A DNA stretch of 64,000 nucleotides from Methylobacterium marchantiae (GTDB lineage Bacteria; Pseudomonadota; Alphaproteobacteria; Rhizobiales; Beijerinckiaceae): NCBI RefSeq assembly GCF_022179405.1, contig NZ_BPQT01000001.1, positions 94,115-158,114 on the forward strand, written 5' to 3'. Each line of letters begins with the position of its first letter. The first letter of the stretch is position 1. Both the position numbers and the translations under genes were made by a program. A model generated the notes under the pieces. That model was not told where the DNA came from and did not search any database. It worked only from the letters and a program-made list of their open reading frames with translations. This document shows, one piece after another, positions 56,418 through 64,000 of this stretch.

Positions 56418-56522
56418 GGCCTGCGTTCTGTCAGCATCGCGCCCGCATGTCCACAATCAGCGGACAGGGCGATGGGCCCCGGCGCTACGGCTCCAGCCCT
56501 TCCGCCGGTCGGACGCTTCGCC

Positions 56523-56939
56523 TCAGGCTGCTTCACCCGGGGGGTGATACAGGCCCCGCAATACGCGCGGGTCGAGAGCGACGGCCAGCGAGATCGCATC
56601 GAGCACGGCAGGAGACGGCGTCCGGCCGCCGTCTTCGATATCCGCAAGATCGTCCGCGGTCATGCCTGCCTCGGATGCCATCCGGCTCGGTGAGAGCCCG
56701 AAACGTTCGCGCACGATTCTGACGGGACTACCATCGGCTGCCATCCGATCCGTGAGCCAGGTGGGCAGCAGAATCTCGGTCCCCTCGGCGATCGCCGCCT
56801 TCACCGTCATGGCGATCTCGGCCGACAGGCGATCCTCCGCCTCCTCGTCACCGAGCCGGGCGAGCAGCACATCGTAATCGTGCCGCGCCAGCACGACGAG
56901 TTCCTCGCCCGCCGCAGTCGTCAGGATTTGAGGTTTCAC
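56523..56939 (-). CDS. HTH antitoxin of RelE-type module
   Basis: 138 residues. The N-terminal half resembles a dimerisation region (MKPQILTTAAGEELVVLARH, DYDVLLARLGDEEAEDRL). The C-terminal half is a Cro/C1-type HTH (VRIVRERFGLSPSRMASEAG, near 73-92, then MTADDLADIEDGGRTP). It lies 13 bases downstream of a RelE-like toxin on the same strand, the HigBA-like order. It should neutralise the toxin and repress the operon. Confidence 0.82.
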   Translation of the reverse strand: MKPQILTTAAGEELVVLARHDYDVLLARLGDEEAEDRLSAEIAMTVKAAIAEGTEILLPTWLTDRMAADGSPVRIVRERFGLSPSRMASEAGMTADDLADIEDGGRTPSPAVLDAISLAVALDPRVLRGLYHPPGEAA

Positions 56940-56952
56940 GCACCGCCTCCCC

Positions 56953-57198
56953 TCAACGATAGATCGAACGCCGATGGCCGACGGCGACGATCGTCAGAGC
57001 CGTCGCCGATTCCTCGAACACCACCCGATACTCGCCGTCGCGGAGGCGCAATGCATCGACTCCGACCATGCGCTTCACATCGCCTTCGCCGGTCAGTCCA
57101 TAGAGAAAGAGCTTCTGGTTCAACGTCTCCTGCACTTCCGACGGAAGCTTCCAGAAGGCGCGCCCGGCCCCGGACGTGAAGACCAGCGTCTTGTTCAT
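56953..57198 (-). CDS. RelE/HigB-like mRNA interferase toxin
   Basis: 81 residues with the compact RelE fold: an N-terminal helix pair (SGAGRAFWKLPSEVQETLNQ) and late strands with the basic/aromatic residues LRDGEYRVVFEES and VAVGHRRSIYR. It would cleave ribosome-bound mRNA. It is the first gene of the pair and precedes the HTH antitoxin. The module is inserted between tatC and serS, genes usually adjacent. Confidence 0.85.
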   Translation of the reverse strand: MNKTLVFTSGAGRAFWKLPSEVQETLNQKLFLYGLTGEGDVKRMVGVDALRLRDGEYRVVFEESATALTIVAVGHRRSIYR

Positions 57199-57273
57199 CG
57201 CAACGGACGGGCCGCATCGAGAGCGTCACTCGCGAAGGACGATACCGGCAACGGATGAGGAGGAAAAGCCCTC

Positions 57274-58074
57274 CTACGACTCCAGCCCTTCCGCGACCCG
57301 CTTCGCCTTGCGGCGGCGCTCGACGCGGGCCACCGAGAAGATCGAGGCCTCGTAGAGGAGGAGCATCGGCAAAGCGAGGGAGAGCTGCGAGATCACGTCG
57401 GGCGGGGTCAGGATCGCGGCCGCCACGAAGACGAGGACGATGGCGTAGCGGCGCTTCTCGCGCAGGAACGCCGTGTCGATGACGCCGATCTGGCCGAGCA
57501 GGGTGAGGATCACCGGCAGCTGGAACGCCAGCCCGAAGGCGAAGATCAGCGTCATGATCAGCGAAAGATACTCGTCCACCTTCGGGAGCAGCGAGATCGT
57601 CGCCTCGCCCGGCTGGCCGACCTGCTGCAGGCTCACCGAGAACTGGATCAGCAGCGGCATCGCCAGGAAGAACACCACCAGCGCGCCGAGCACGAAGAAG
57701 ATCGGCGTGGCGACGAGATAGGGCAGGAAGGCCTGGCGCTCGTTGCGGTAGAGGCCCGGCGCCACGAAGGCGTAGATCTGCGTGGCGATGACCGGGAAGG
57801 CGAGGAAGGCCGCGCCGAACACGCTGAGCTTGATGTTGGTGAAGACCTGCTCGAGGAAATGCGTCGCGATGAGCTGCGCCTTCTCCGGGCCGACCACGGA
57901 GACGTAGGGGTAGAGCAGGATGTTGTAGATGTGCCGCGAGACGAAGAAGCACGCGAAGAACATCACGATGAACGCGGCCAGCGACTTGATCAGCCGCGAG
58001 CGCAACTCGATCAGGTGGTCGAGGAGGGGCGCACGCGACGCCTCGACCTCGGATTCGTCGACCGGATCGATCAT
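57274..58074 (-). CDS. tatC: Twin-arginine translocase subunit TatC
   Basis: Polytopic receptor for twin-arginine signals, 266 residues with six predicted helices. The N-terminal PLLDHLIELRSRLIKSL near 18-34 is the signal-peptide contact, and the first periplasmic loop and FQLPVILTLLGQIGVID near 164-180 are typical. The start overlaps the tatB stop by four bases. Confidence 0.95.
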   Translation of the reverse strand: MIDPVDESEVEASRAPLLDHLIELRSRLIKSLAAFIVMFFACFFVSRHIYNILLYPYVSVVGPEKAQLIATHFLEQVFTNIKLSVFGAAFLAFPVIATQIYAFVAPGLYRNERQAFLPYLVATPIFFVLGALVVFFLAMPLLIQFSVSLQQVGQPGEATISLLPKVDEYLSLIMTLIFAFGLAFQLPVILTLLGQIGVIDTAFLREKRRYAIVLVFVAAAILTPPDVISQLSLALPMLLLYEASIFSVARVERRRKAKRVAEGLES

Positions 58075-58637
58075 GAGGTGGCGCCGGGCTCGGTCGGTTT
58101 GGTGGAGGGCGTCGTCGCCGTCTCGGACGACGGCACGGGGGCGCGCGGCGGCAGGTCGGGCAGCGCGTAGTCCGGCGGGGGCGGCGGCTCCACGGGCGCG
58201 GGATCGCTCATCGGGGGAACGGTCCGTGCGGGATCGTGGATCGAAGGCTCGGCCGGCGGGTCGTTCTCGGCGAGGTCGTTCTCGGGAAGGTCGTTCTCGG
58301 CGAGTTTGGCGGCGACGTTGGCCAGGGGCTGCGTGCTCGACTGGGAGCGGCCGTCCACCGCGCCCCTGATCTCGTCACGGATGGTCTGGACCGGGTTGAA
58401 GCTCGGCCCCATCGTGCTCGCCGAGCGCTTGATGCCGTCGACCTCGCGGCGGACCTCGTCGAACTCCGCCTCGCGGATCGCCTCGTTGAACTGGGCGTGG
58501 AACTCGCCGGCCATGCGGCGCATCTTGCCCGTCACCTGGCCGACGGTGCGCAGGGCCTTGGGCAGATCCTTGGGCCCGATGACGATGAGGGCGACGCCGC
58601 CGATCAGCATCACCTCACCCCAACTCATGTCGAACAT
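58071..58637 (-). CDS. tatB: Twin-arginine translocase subunit TatB
   Basis: 188 residues with one N-terminal helix (WGEVMLIGGVALIVIGPKDL) followed by an amphipathic helix and a long acidic, proline-rich tail. The longer tail and the GPKDLP turn distinguish it from TatA. It partners TatC in substrate recognition. tatB lies between tatA (97 bases) and tatC (overlapping). Confidence 0.93.
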   Translation of the reverse strand: MFDMSWGEVMLIGGVALIVIGPKDLPKALRTVGQVTGKMRRMAGEFHAQFNEAIREAEFDEVRREVDGIKRSASTMGPSFNPVQTIRDEIRGAVDGRSQSSTQPLANVAAKLAENDLPENDLAENDPPAEPSIHDPARTVPPMSDPAPVEPPPPPDYALPDLPPRAPVPSSETATTPSTKPTEPGATS

Positions 58638-58733
58638 GGCGTCGCTCGTCCCGCGGCCGATGGCCTGTGCCTCGTCACGGCCGGCGGCCTAGCATAGTTT
58701 GCGCAAGGCCGATGCCTGTCCGGACGATTTCCC

Positions 58734-59000
58734 TCAGACGACCTTGCGGTCGGCCGCCACATGGCTCGCCGTGGCGGGCTCGCCCTGGTGGGGCAGCGTG
58801 CGCACCGGCTCGCCGTTGCTCGGCGGCGGCACGGCGGGAGCCTGCCCGGCGGTCGGGGTCTCGTCCTCGGCCATGCCCTTCTTGAAGGCCTTGATGCCCT
58901 TGGCGACGTCGCCCATCAGGTCCGAGATCTTGCCGCGCCCGAACAGCAGCATCACGATGCCCGCGACGATGATCCAGTGCCAGATACTCATGCTGCCCAT
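58734..59000 (-). CDS. tatA: Twin-arginine translocase subunit TatA
   Basis: 88 residues (85 if the ATG of MSIWHW at 58991 is used). One N-terminal helix ([20 protein letters not shown]) is followed by an amphipathic helix ([14 protein letters not shown]) and a disordered tail. It forms the protein-conducting pore of the Tat system. Confidence 0.93.
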   Translation of the reverse strand: MGSMSIWHWIIVAGIVMLLFGRGKISDLMGDVAKGIKAFKKGMAEDETPTAGQAPAVPPPSNGEPVRTLPHQGEPATASHVAADRKVV

Positions 59001-59185
59001 GACGAACTCCTGCGCCCACGCGGTCGCTCAGCCCAGCGACGCCTTCCACCGACGGATTGCCGGGAACCTAAGGATGGTGGAGAGCGAACACAAGAAGCGC
59101 AGGACGTCGCGGCGTGGCATTTGGTCGGCCCGATGCTGCGGCGCATCATCGGCGCCCGCCGACCGTGCGGAGGGGCACGGGGCTT

Positions 59186-60202
59186 TCAGGCCTGGGCGGA
59201 GAGCCCTGCCTCGAAACGCGCCCGCGCCTCGGCCACGTCGAAACCCACGTCGGAATCCGAACGCGGCGTGAGCTGGGCAAGGGCGGCCCCCGCCCGGCGC
59301 AGGGCCTCGCCGGACAGGATCGGCGTGCCCTCGACGACGGCCCGCATCTCCTGCCGGTCTCCGTTGCAATGGAGCGCGACGTCGATGCCGGCGGCGAAGG
59401 CCTTCTCCGCCTTCTCGCGGAACGTGCCGTCCAGCGCCTTCATCGAGAGGTCGTCGGTCATGAGCAGGCCGTCGAACCCGATCAGGCCACGGATCACCTG
59501 TTCGATCACCACGCGCGACTGCGTGGCGGGGTGATGCGGATCGAGGGCAGCGTAGACCACATGCGCGCTCATCGCCATCGGCAGGTCGGCGAGCGCCCGG
59601 AAGGGCACGAAATCGTGGGCCGCGAGGCTCAGGCCCTCGGCCTCGACCACGGGCAGGTCCATGTGGCTGTCGCAGGCGGCGCGGCCGTGACCGGGAATGT
59701 GCTTGATCACCGGGAGGACGCCGCCCTCCATCAGCCCCTCGGCCACCGCGCGTCCCAGGGCGATGACGGTGTGCGGGTCGGTGCCGTAGGCGCGGTCGCC
59801 GATGATGTCGTGGGCCCCGGCCACCGGGACGTCGAGGACGGGGGCGCAATCGACGTTGATGCCGACGGAGGCGAGGTCGTGCGCCATCAGCCGGGCGCCG
59901 AGGCGCGCCATGGCGGTTCCCGACCCGTTGAGGCGGCCGAAACGGGCGCCGGCCGGGTAGGAGGGCCAGTGCGGCGGCCCCATGCGCTGGACCCGTCCGC
60001 CCTCCTGGTCGATCAGGATCGGCGCGTCGGCCCGGCCCACCGTGGCGCGTAGCGCATCGGTGAGCGCCCTCACCTCGTCGGGCGAGCCGATGTTGCGCTT
60101 GAACAGGATGAAGCCCCAGGGCTGCGCGTCGCGGAAGAACGCGGCTTCCTCGTCCGAGAGGGTCCGACCGGCACAGCCGAGGATCAGGGCGCGGGTTGTC
60201 AT
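59186..60202 (-). CDS. nagZ: Beta-N-acetylhexosaminidase NagZ
   Basis: Glycoside hydrolase family 3 enzyme of cytoplasmic peptidoglycan recycling, which removes GlcNAc from anhydro-muropeptides. 338 residues from ATG 60202 (MTTRALILGCAG). The catalytic loop VIKHIPGHGRAACDSHMDLP near 165-184 has the His-Asp dyad, and LMTDDLSMKAL near 243 carries the nucleophile. It lies downstream of the SPOR protein and argS. Confidence 0.94.
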   Translation of the reverse strand: MTTRALILGCAGRTLSDEEAAFFRDAQPWGFILFKRNIGSPDEVRALTDALRATVGRADAPILIDQEGGRVQRMGPPHWPSYPAGARFGRLNGSGTAMARLGARLMAHDLASVGINVDCAPVLDVPVAGAHDIIGDRAYGTDPHTVIALGRAVAEGLMEGGVLPVIKHIPGHGRAACDSHMDLPVVEAEGLSLAAHDFVPFRALADLPMAMSAHVVYAALDPHHPATQSRVVIEQVIRGLIGFDGLLMTDDLSMKALDGTFREKAEKAFAAGIDVALHCNGDRQEMRAVVEGTPILSGEALRRAGAALAQLTPRSDSDVGFDVAEARARFEAGLSAQA

Positions 60203-60330
60203 GGGGCGTGCTGCTCGGCTTGAAAACCTGGGTGTCGGATCGGCCGGGGGCGCCGAGACGGTCCCGGACAAGAGCGTCCCGGACCCGGTCGCCCTCGATC
60301 GTGAGCCGCTGGCGCGGCGCATCGCAAGCT

Positions 60331-60376
60331 GGATCCCGGATCACCCTCCGCTGTCGCTGCGGGCGTCCGGGACAGG
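60331..60376. repeat. Single palindromic repeat upstream of nagZ
   Basis: GGATCCCGGATCACCCTCCGC and GCGGGCGTCCGGGA form an imperfect hairpin of the same general style as the secD-secF element, but with only one arm. Confidence 0.4.
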
Positions 60377-60411
60377 GGAGCACATGATCCCGGCCGTCAG
60401 TTCTTCGTCGT

Positions 60412-61860
60412 TCAGTTCTTGGCGACGAAGCACTGGCCGCCGGCGCCCTGCAGCTCGGTGCAGAGGCTGGTCGCCTCGGCCTTGGCGAGCGGCCCGACGC
60501 GGACGCGGTAGATCGTCTTGCCGCTGACCTCCGCCTGACGGATCAGGGCGGGCTTGCCGGAGAGCTGGCTGAACTTGCCCTGCATCTGCTTGAAGGCGGC
60601 TTGCGCCTCGGCCTCGCTGGTGCGCACGCCGAGCTGGACGGAGTAGCCGCTCACGGGCGCCGCGGAGGCCGTGGCGGTGACGGCGGGCGTGGGGGCCGGC
60701 AGCGCGGAGGTCGCCTCGGGGGCGACGGCGGCGACGCGCTGGGGAGCCTTCACGCGGGGAGCCGGCGCGGGAGCGGGCACGGGAGCGGGCACGGTCGACT
60801 CGGGCGCGGACGCCTCGACGACGGGAGCGGGGGTGGCGGTGGGCGGCTTGCCGACGCGCGGATGCAGCGACGCGTTGGTGGAGCCGCCGCCATCGCCCGG
60901 AAGGGTCATGGTGGGGATCACGGAGGGGGCGGCGGAGGCCTCGCGCTGGGGCGGCGGCGGGGGGGTATCCGGCTTCACCGACACGGTCCGCACCCGCCGC
61001 GGCTCGCCGAGCGTCTCGGTGAGGGGGCCGGTATTGCCGCCCTGCCCGGTCGAGGGCGTGGCTCCGCCCTCCCCGGCGCGCTGGGCCGAACGGGCGGCCT
61101 GGGCCACGTCGACCGGCTGCTCCTCGCGGTTGACGATGCGGATCTGGCCGTCCTTGGCGTTGCGGTCGTAGATCTGCTTGTTCTGATCGGGAATCTCGAC
61201 GCCGTCGGCCTTCTGCGGCGCGATCTTCAGCGGGGCCTTGTCGGCCATGATCGTCGGCACGGTGCCGTCGCTGGAGCTGGAATGCAGGCTGCGCCAGGTC
61301 AGGGCGCCGCTGACGCAGACCGCCAGCACGCCGAGGCCGGCGCCGACGGAGACGAGGCGGCTGCGCTGGCGCGGACGCTGGGCCGCCCGGTTGGGGCGGT
61401 CCTCCTGCTCCGGCGCATAGGCCTCGGCCCCGCGGGGATCGTGGCTTCCGTCGGCATAGGCGCTGTGATCGACGGAGGCGAGATACTGGTCGAACGCATC
61501 GGCCGGATGGGCCGAGAGCGGGGCATGCGGCTCCTGCGCCGCTTGGTACTGGGAATGCTGGGCGTAGGCCTCCGGGGCGGCATAGGCGGCGGGCTGCGCG
61601 GCATAGGTCGCAGCCGGCGCCTCGTCGTGGAAGCTCGGCTCCCTCCGTCCGCCCTGGCCCTGCGGCTGGGGCGCGGTGCGGGAATCGCGGGCTTCGAGGA
61701 GGGCGCGGAAGGGGTCGTCCTGGCCGACGATGCGGGCGAGTTCCGCCAGCGGATCGGGCTTCGCCGCGGGCTGGGCCTGCGGCTGCGGGGTCGGCGTGGG
61801 CTGCAACTCACGCGCGAAGGCGTCGAAATCGACAGGCGCTCGCGAAGCGTTCGTCGTCAT
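60412..61860 (-). CDS. SPOR-domain envelope protein
   Basis: 482 residues from ATG 61860 (MTTNASRAPVDFDAF). A cytoplasmic Gln/Ala/Pro-rich N-terminus (about 1-155) is followed by one transmembrane helix (SVGAGLGVLAVCVSGALTW, near 165-185) and a long Pro/Ala-rich periplasmic linker. A C-terminal SPOR domain (about 405-480, SGYSVQLGVRTSEAEAQAAF) follows; such domains bind denuded glycan at septa. This topology is standard for the gene that follows argS in alphaproteobacteria. Confidence 0.88.
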   Translation of the reverse strand: MTTNASRAPVDFDAFARELQPTPTPQPQAQPAAKPDPLAELARIVGQDDPFRALLEARDSRTAPQPQGQGGRREPSFHDEAPAATYAAQPAAYAAPEAYAQHSQYQAAQEPHAPLSAHPADAFDQYLASVDHSAYADGSHDPRGAEAYAPEQEDRPNRAAQRPRQRSRLVSVGAGLGVLAVCVSGALTWRSLHSSSSDGTVPTIMADKAPLKIAPQKADGVEIPDQNKQIYDRNAKDGQIRIVNREEQPVDVAQAARSAQRAGEGGATPSTGQGGNTGPLTETLGEPRRVRTVSVKPDTPPPPPQREASAAPSVIPTMTLPGDGGGSTNASLHPRVGKPPTATPAPVVEASAPESTVPAPVPAPAPAPRVKAPQRVAAVAPEATSALPAPTPAVTATASAAPVSGYSVQLGVRTSEAEAQAAFKQMQGKFSQLSGKPALIRQAEVSGKTIYRVRVGPLAKAEATSLCTELQGAGGQCFVAKN

Positions 61861-61890
61861 GGCAGCATTCCTCTTCACGCCGAGATCACC

Positions 61891-63636
61891 TCACCGCATT
61901 TCATCCGGCGCGGTGACACCCAAGACCGCGAGACCGGAAGCGACGACGCCTCTCAAAGCCTCCACGAGGGCCAGTCTTGCCCGTGTCGAGTTTCGGTCGT
62001 TTGGATTAATAAACCGTAATTGCGGCAGGTCTTTGCCTTTGTTCCAGAAACCATGCAGGGAACTTGCCAGCTCGTAGAGGTAGAATGCCACACGGTGTGG
62101 CTCGTGGGCCGATGCCGCCGCTTCGATCACCCGCGGGTATTGGGCGATGAGCCGCATGATCTCGATTTCCGCGGAATCGGCCAGCAGCGTCAGGTCCGCA
62201 TCGGCGAGGCCGGCGACGGAAAAGTCCTCGCCCGGCATGGCCTCGCGCGCCTGCCGGAACACCGAGGCGCAGCGGGCATGGGCGTATTGCACGTAGAAGA
62301 CGGGGTTGTCCTTGGATTGCTCGACCACCTTGGCGAGGTCGAAATCCAGGGTCGCGTCGTTCTTGCGGTACAGCATCATGAAGCGGATCGCGTCGCGGCC
62401 GACCTCGTCGACCACCTCGGCGAGGGTGATGAACTCGCCCGCGCGCTTGGACATCTTCACCGGTTCGCCGGCCCGCAGCAGGCGCACGAGCTGGCACAGC
62501 TTGACGTCGAGGGTGGCCTGCCCCCCGCTCACCGCCTTCACCGCCGCCTGCATGCGCTTGACGTAGCCGCCATGGTCCGCGCCGAGCACGTCGATGAGGT
62601 CGGTGGCGCCGCGGGCGATCTTGGTCCGGTGATAGGCGATGTCGGAGGCGAAGTAGGTGAACGAGCCGTCCGATTTCAGCAGCGGCCGGTCGACGTCGTC
62701 GCCGAACTCCACGGTGCGGAACAGGGTCTGCTCGCGGTCCTCCCAATCCTCGGGCAGCTGGCCCTTGGGCGGCGGCAGCCGGCCTTCGTAGACGAGGCCC
62801 TTCTCACGCAGTTCCGCCAGGAGGACGGGCACCGCCTCCTTCAGCGTGGCCTCGGAGAAGAACACGTCGTGGTGGATGCCGAGCCGGGCGAGGTCGCCCC
62901 GGATCAGGTCCATCATCGCGTCGATCGATTCGCCCCGCACCATCGGGAGCCATTCCGCCTCGGGCCGGTCGAGGAGCGCGCGGCCGTGCTTCTCGGCGAG
63001 CGCCTCGCCCACCGGCACGAGATAATCGCCCGGATAAAGGCCCTCCGGCACGGGGCCGACCTCTTCGCCCAGTGCCTCGCGGTAGCGCAGGAAGGCGGAG
63101 CGGGCGAGGACGTCCACCTGCGCGCCGGCATCGTTGATGTAGTATTCGCGCGTCACGTCGCGGCCGGCCGCCACCAGCAGGTTGGCCAGGGCATCGCCGA
63201 ACACCGCGCCGCGGCCATGGCCCACATGCATCGGCCCGGTGGGGTTGGCCGAGACGTACTCGATATTGACCTTGCCGCCGGGCATGCGGGCGCGGCCGTA
63301 CCCGGCCCCCTCGCCCAGGGCCGCGCGCACGACCGCGTGATAGGTCTCGGGCGTCAGACGCAGGTTGATGAAGCCGGGCCCCGCGACGCTCGCCTCGACC
63401 ACGCGGGGATCCTGCCGGAGCTCCGCCGCCAGGGCTTCGCCCAAAGCCTTCGGATTGGTCCGGGCCTCCTTGGCGAGGACCAGGGCCGCATTGGTGGCGA
63501 GGTCGCCGTGGGACGCGTCGCGCGGCGGCTCGACCACCACGCGGGAGAGATCGAGACCCTCGGGCAGCGTCCCGGACCGGATCAGGCTCTCGAGCGCCTC
63601 GCGCACGCGCGCCTCGAAGGTGGCGAAGATGTTCAT
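61891..63636 (-). CDS. argS: Arginyl-tRNA synthetase
   Basis: Class I synthetase, 581 residues from ATG 63636 ([15 protein letters not shown]). The HIGH-type motif is [19 protein letters not shown] near 124-142, and a KMSKR motif lies in [13 protein letters not shown] near 398-410. The DALR anticodon domain forms the C-terminus. The first gene of the argS-SPOR-nagZ string. Confidence 0.96.
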   Translation of the reverse strand: MNIFATFEARVREALESLIRSGTLPEGLDLSRVVVEPPRDASHGDLATNAALVLAKEARTNPKALGEALAAELRQDPRVVEASVAGPGFINLRLTPETYHAVVRAALGEGAGYGRARMPGGKVNIEYVSANPTGPMHVGHGRGAVFGDALANLLVAAGRDVTREYYINDAGAQVDVLARSAFLRYREALGEEVGPVPEGLYPGDYLVPVGEALAEKHGRALLDRPEAEWLPMVRGESIDAMMDLIRGDLARLGIHHDVFFSEATLKEAVPVLLAELREKGLVYEGRLPPPKGQLPEDWEDREQTLFRTVEFGDDVDRPLLKSDGSFTYFASDIAYHRTKIARGATDLIDVLGADHGGYVKRMQAAVKAVSGGQATLDVKLCQLVRLLRAGEPVKMSKRAGEFITLAEVVDEVGRDAIRFMMLYRKNDATLDFDLAKVVEQSKDNPVFYVQYAHARCASVFRQAREAMPGEDFSVAGLADADLTLLADSAEIEIMRLIAQYPRVIEAAASAHEPHRVAFYLYELASSLHGFWNKGKDLPQLRFINPNDRNSTRARLALVEALRGVVASGLAVLGVTAPDEMR

Positions 63637-63792
63637 GGCTGAGCGACGAATCCGCTTGGGCGGCCGCGCGCGACGCGGCCGCGTCCTCAAAGTGGCGGCA
63701 TAGCAAGGGCGCGGGAGGGTGTCACGGCGCGCCTGCCTCTCGTCAAGGGCGCGTCCTGGTCCGAAAGGGTCGAGACGGAGTGCCGGAGATCA

Positions 63793-64000
63793 TCACCTGT
63801 TCACCGCGGCGATCCGCGCGTCGAACCAGACCAGGTCACGCGGCAGAACGGCGTTGTCCGGCGAGCCGTCGATGAGCCGGAGGGTGATCGCGCGGCCAAG
63901 CGCGAGCTTTCGAAGCGCCTCGTCGCCACGGCCCTGCGCCGCGTCGATCAAAGCGACGCAGCCATGGCTCAGCGCCAGATCGCGCCGCCATTGCGCGTTG
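63793..64000 (-). CDS. TPR-like repeat protein, C-terminal fragment
   Basis: The minus-strand frame enters from the right edge and stops at 63793; 68 residues are visible. It begins NAQWRRDLALSHGCVAL and continues with ALRKLALGRAITLRLI. This matches the W-x-RDL-type tetratricopeptide unit (NxxWQRDLSVSHxxIG) found in signalling-associated proteins. The remaining domains lie outside the window, so the function is unknown. Confidence 0.6.
   Translation of the reverse strand, partial: NAQWRRDLALSHGCVALIDAAQGRGDEALRKLALGRAITLRLIDGSPDNAVLPRDLVWFDARIAAVNR

Overview
The window is a GC-rich chromosomal segment from an alphaproteobacterium. The gene orders (metG-holB-tmk-dac-rlpA; yajC-secD-secF; argS-SPOR-nagZ-tatABC-serS-surE-pcm), an RskA-controlled ECF sigma factor, a hydroxypyruvate isomerase and families of palindromic intergenic repeats suggest the order Hyphomicrobiales, plausibly a Methylobacterium-like bacterium. 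That placement is inference; no rRNA or tRNA gene is visible. About 59 protein genes are supported, two of them cut by the window edges (1 and 64000).

Layout. 1-9.7 kb: an EamA transporter (partial), an AlkA-type glycosylase, an HME-type RND pump with its adaptor, and an arsenic cluster (arsB, Grx-type arsC, an ArsR-ArsC fusion, divergent arsH). 10.1-19.1 kb: an SGNH hydrolase, then a housekeeping block on the minus strand (MBL hydrolase, tatD, metG, holB, tmk, D-Ala-D-Ala carboxypeptidase, rlpA). 19.4-22.2 kb: a ParA/ribbon-helix-helix pair with a consensus CtrA site upstream, a small PAS protein and cobF. 22.3-28.1 kb: a second metal cluster (Cys/His-rich small protein, unusual two-part adaptor, RND pump, DUF305 protein). 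28.3-32.1 kb: a paoABC-like molybdenum aldehyde dehydrogenase. 32.2-34.4 kb: a small secreted hypothetical protein and a serralysin-like RTX metalloprotease.

34.4-37 kb is a gene-poor, AT-richer accessory region. It holds one DUF900 alpha/beta hydrolase bracketed by two copies of the last codons of hyi, which looks like a small element inserted in the hyi 3' end. 37-40.3 kb: hyi, an anti-sigma factor, an ECF sigma factor and a divergent catalytically dead trypsin-like protein. 40.3-47 kb: trmFO, an AT-rich Fic/antitoxin pair, a GNAT acetyltransferase, lactate permease, and homologues of the mitochondrial complex I assembly factors NDUFAF6 and NDUFAF3. These two lie directly downstream of secF. 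47-64 kb: secF, secD, yajC, a DUF815 ATPase, a zinc-peptidase-type envelope protein, pcm, surE, serS, a RelE-type toxin-antitoxin pair, tatC, tatB, tatA, nagZ, a SPOR protein, argS and the end of a TPR-like protein.

How the parts relate: two separate metal/metalloid efflux systems and an arsenic detoxification operon give the left third a resistance character. The middle and right are core cell-envelope, translation and protein-export genes. Mobile or selfish modules (the hyi-flanked element, the Fic pair, the RelE pair) sit between these core operons. Intergenic spaces contain at least three repeat families.
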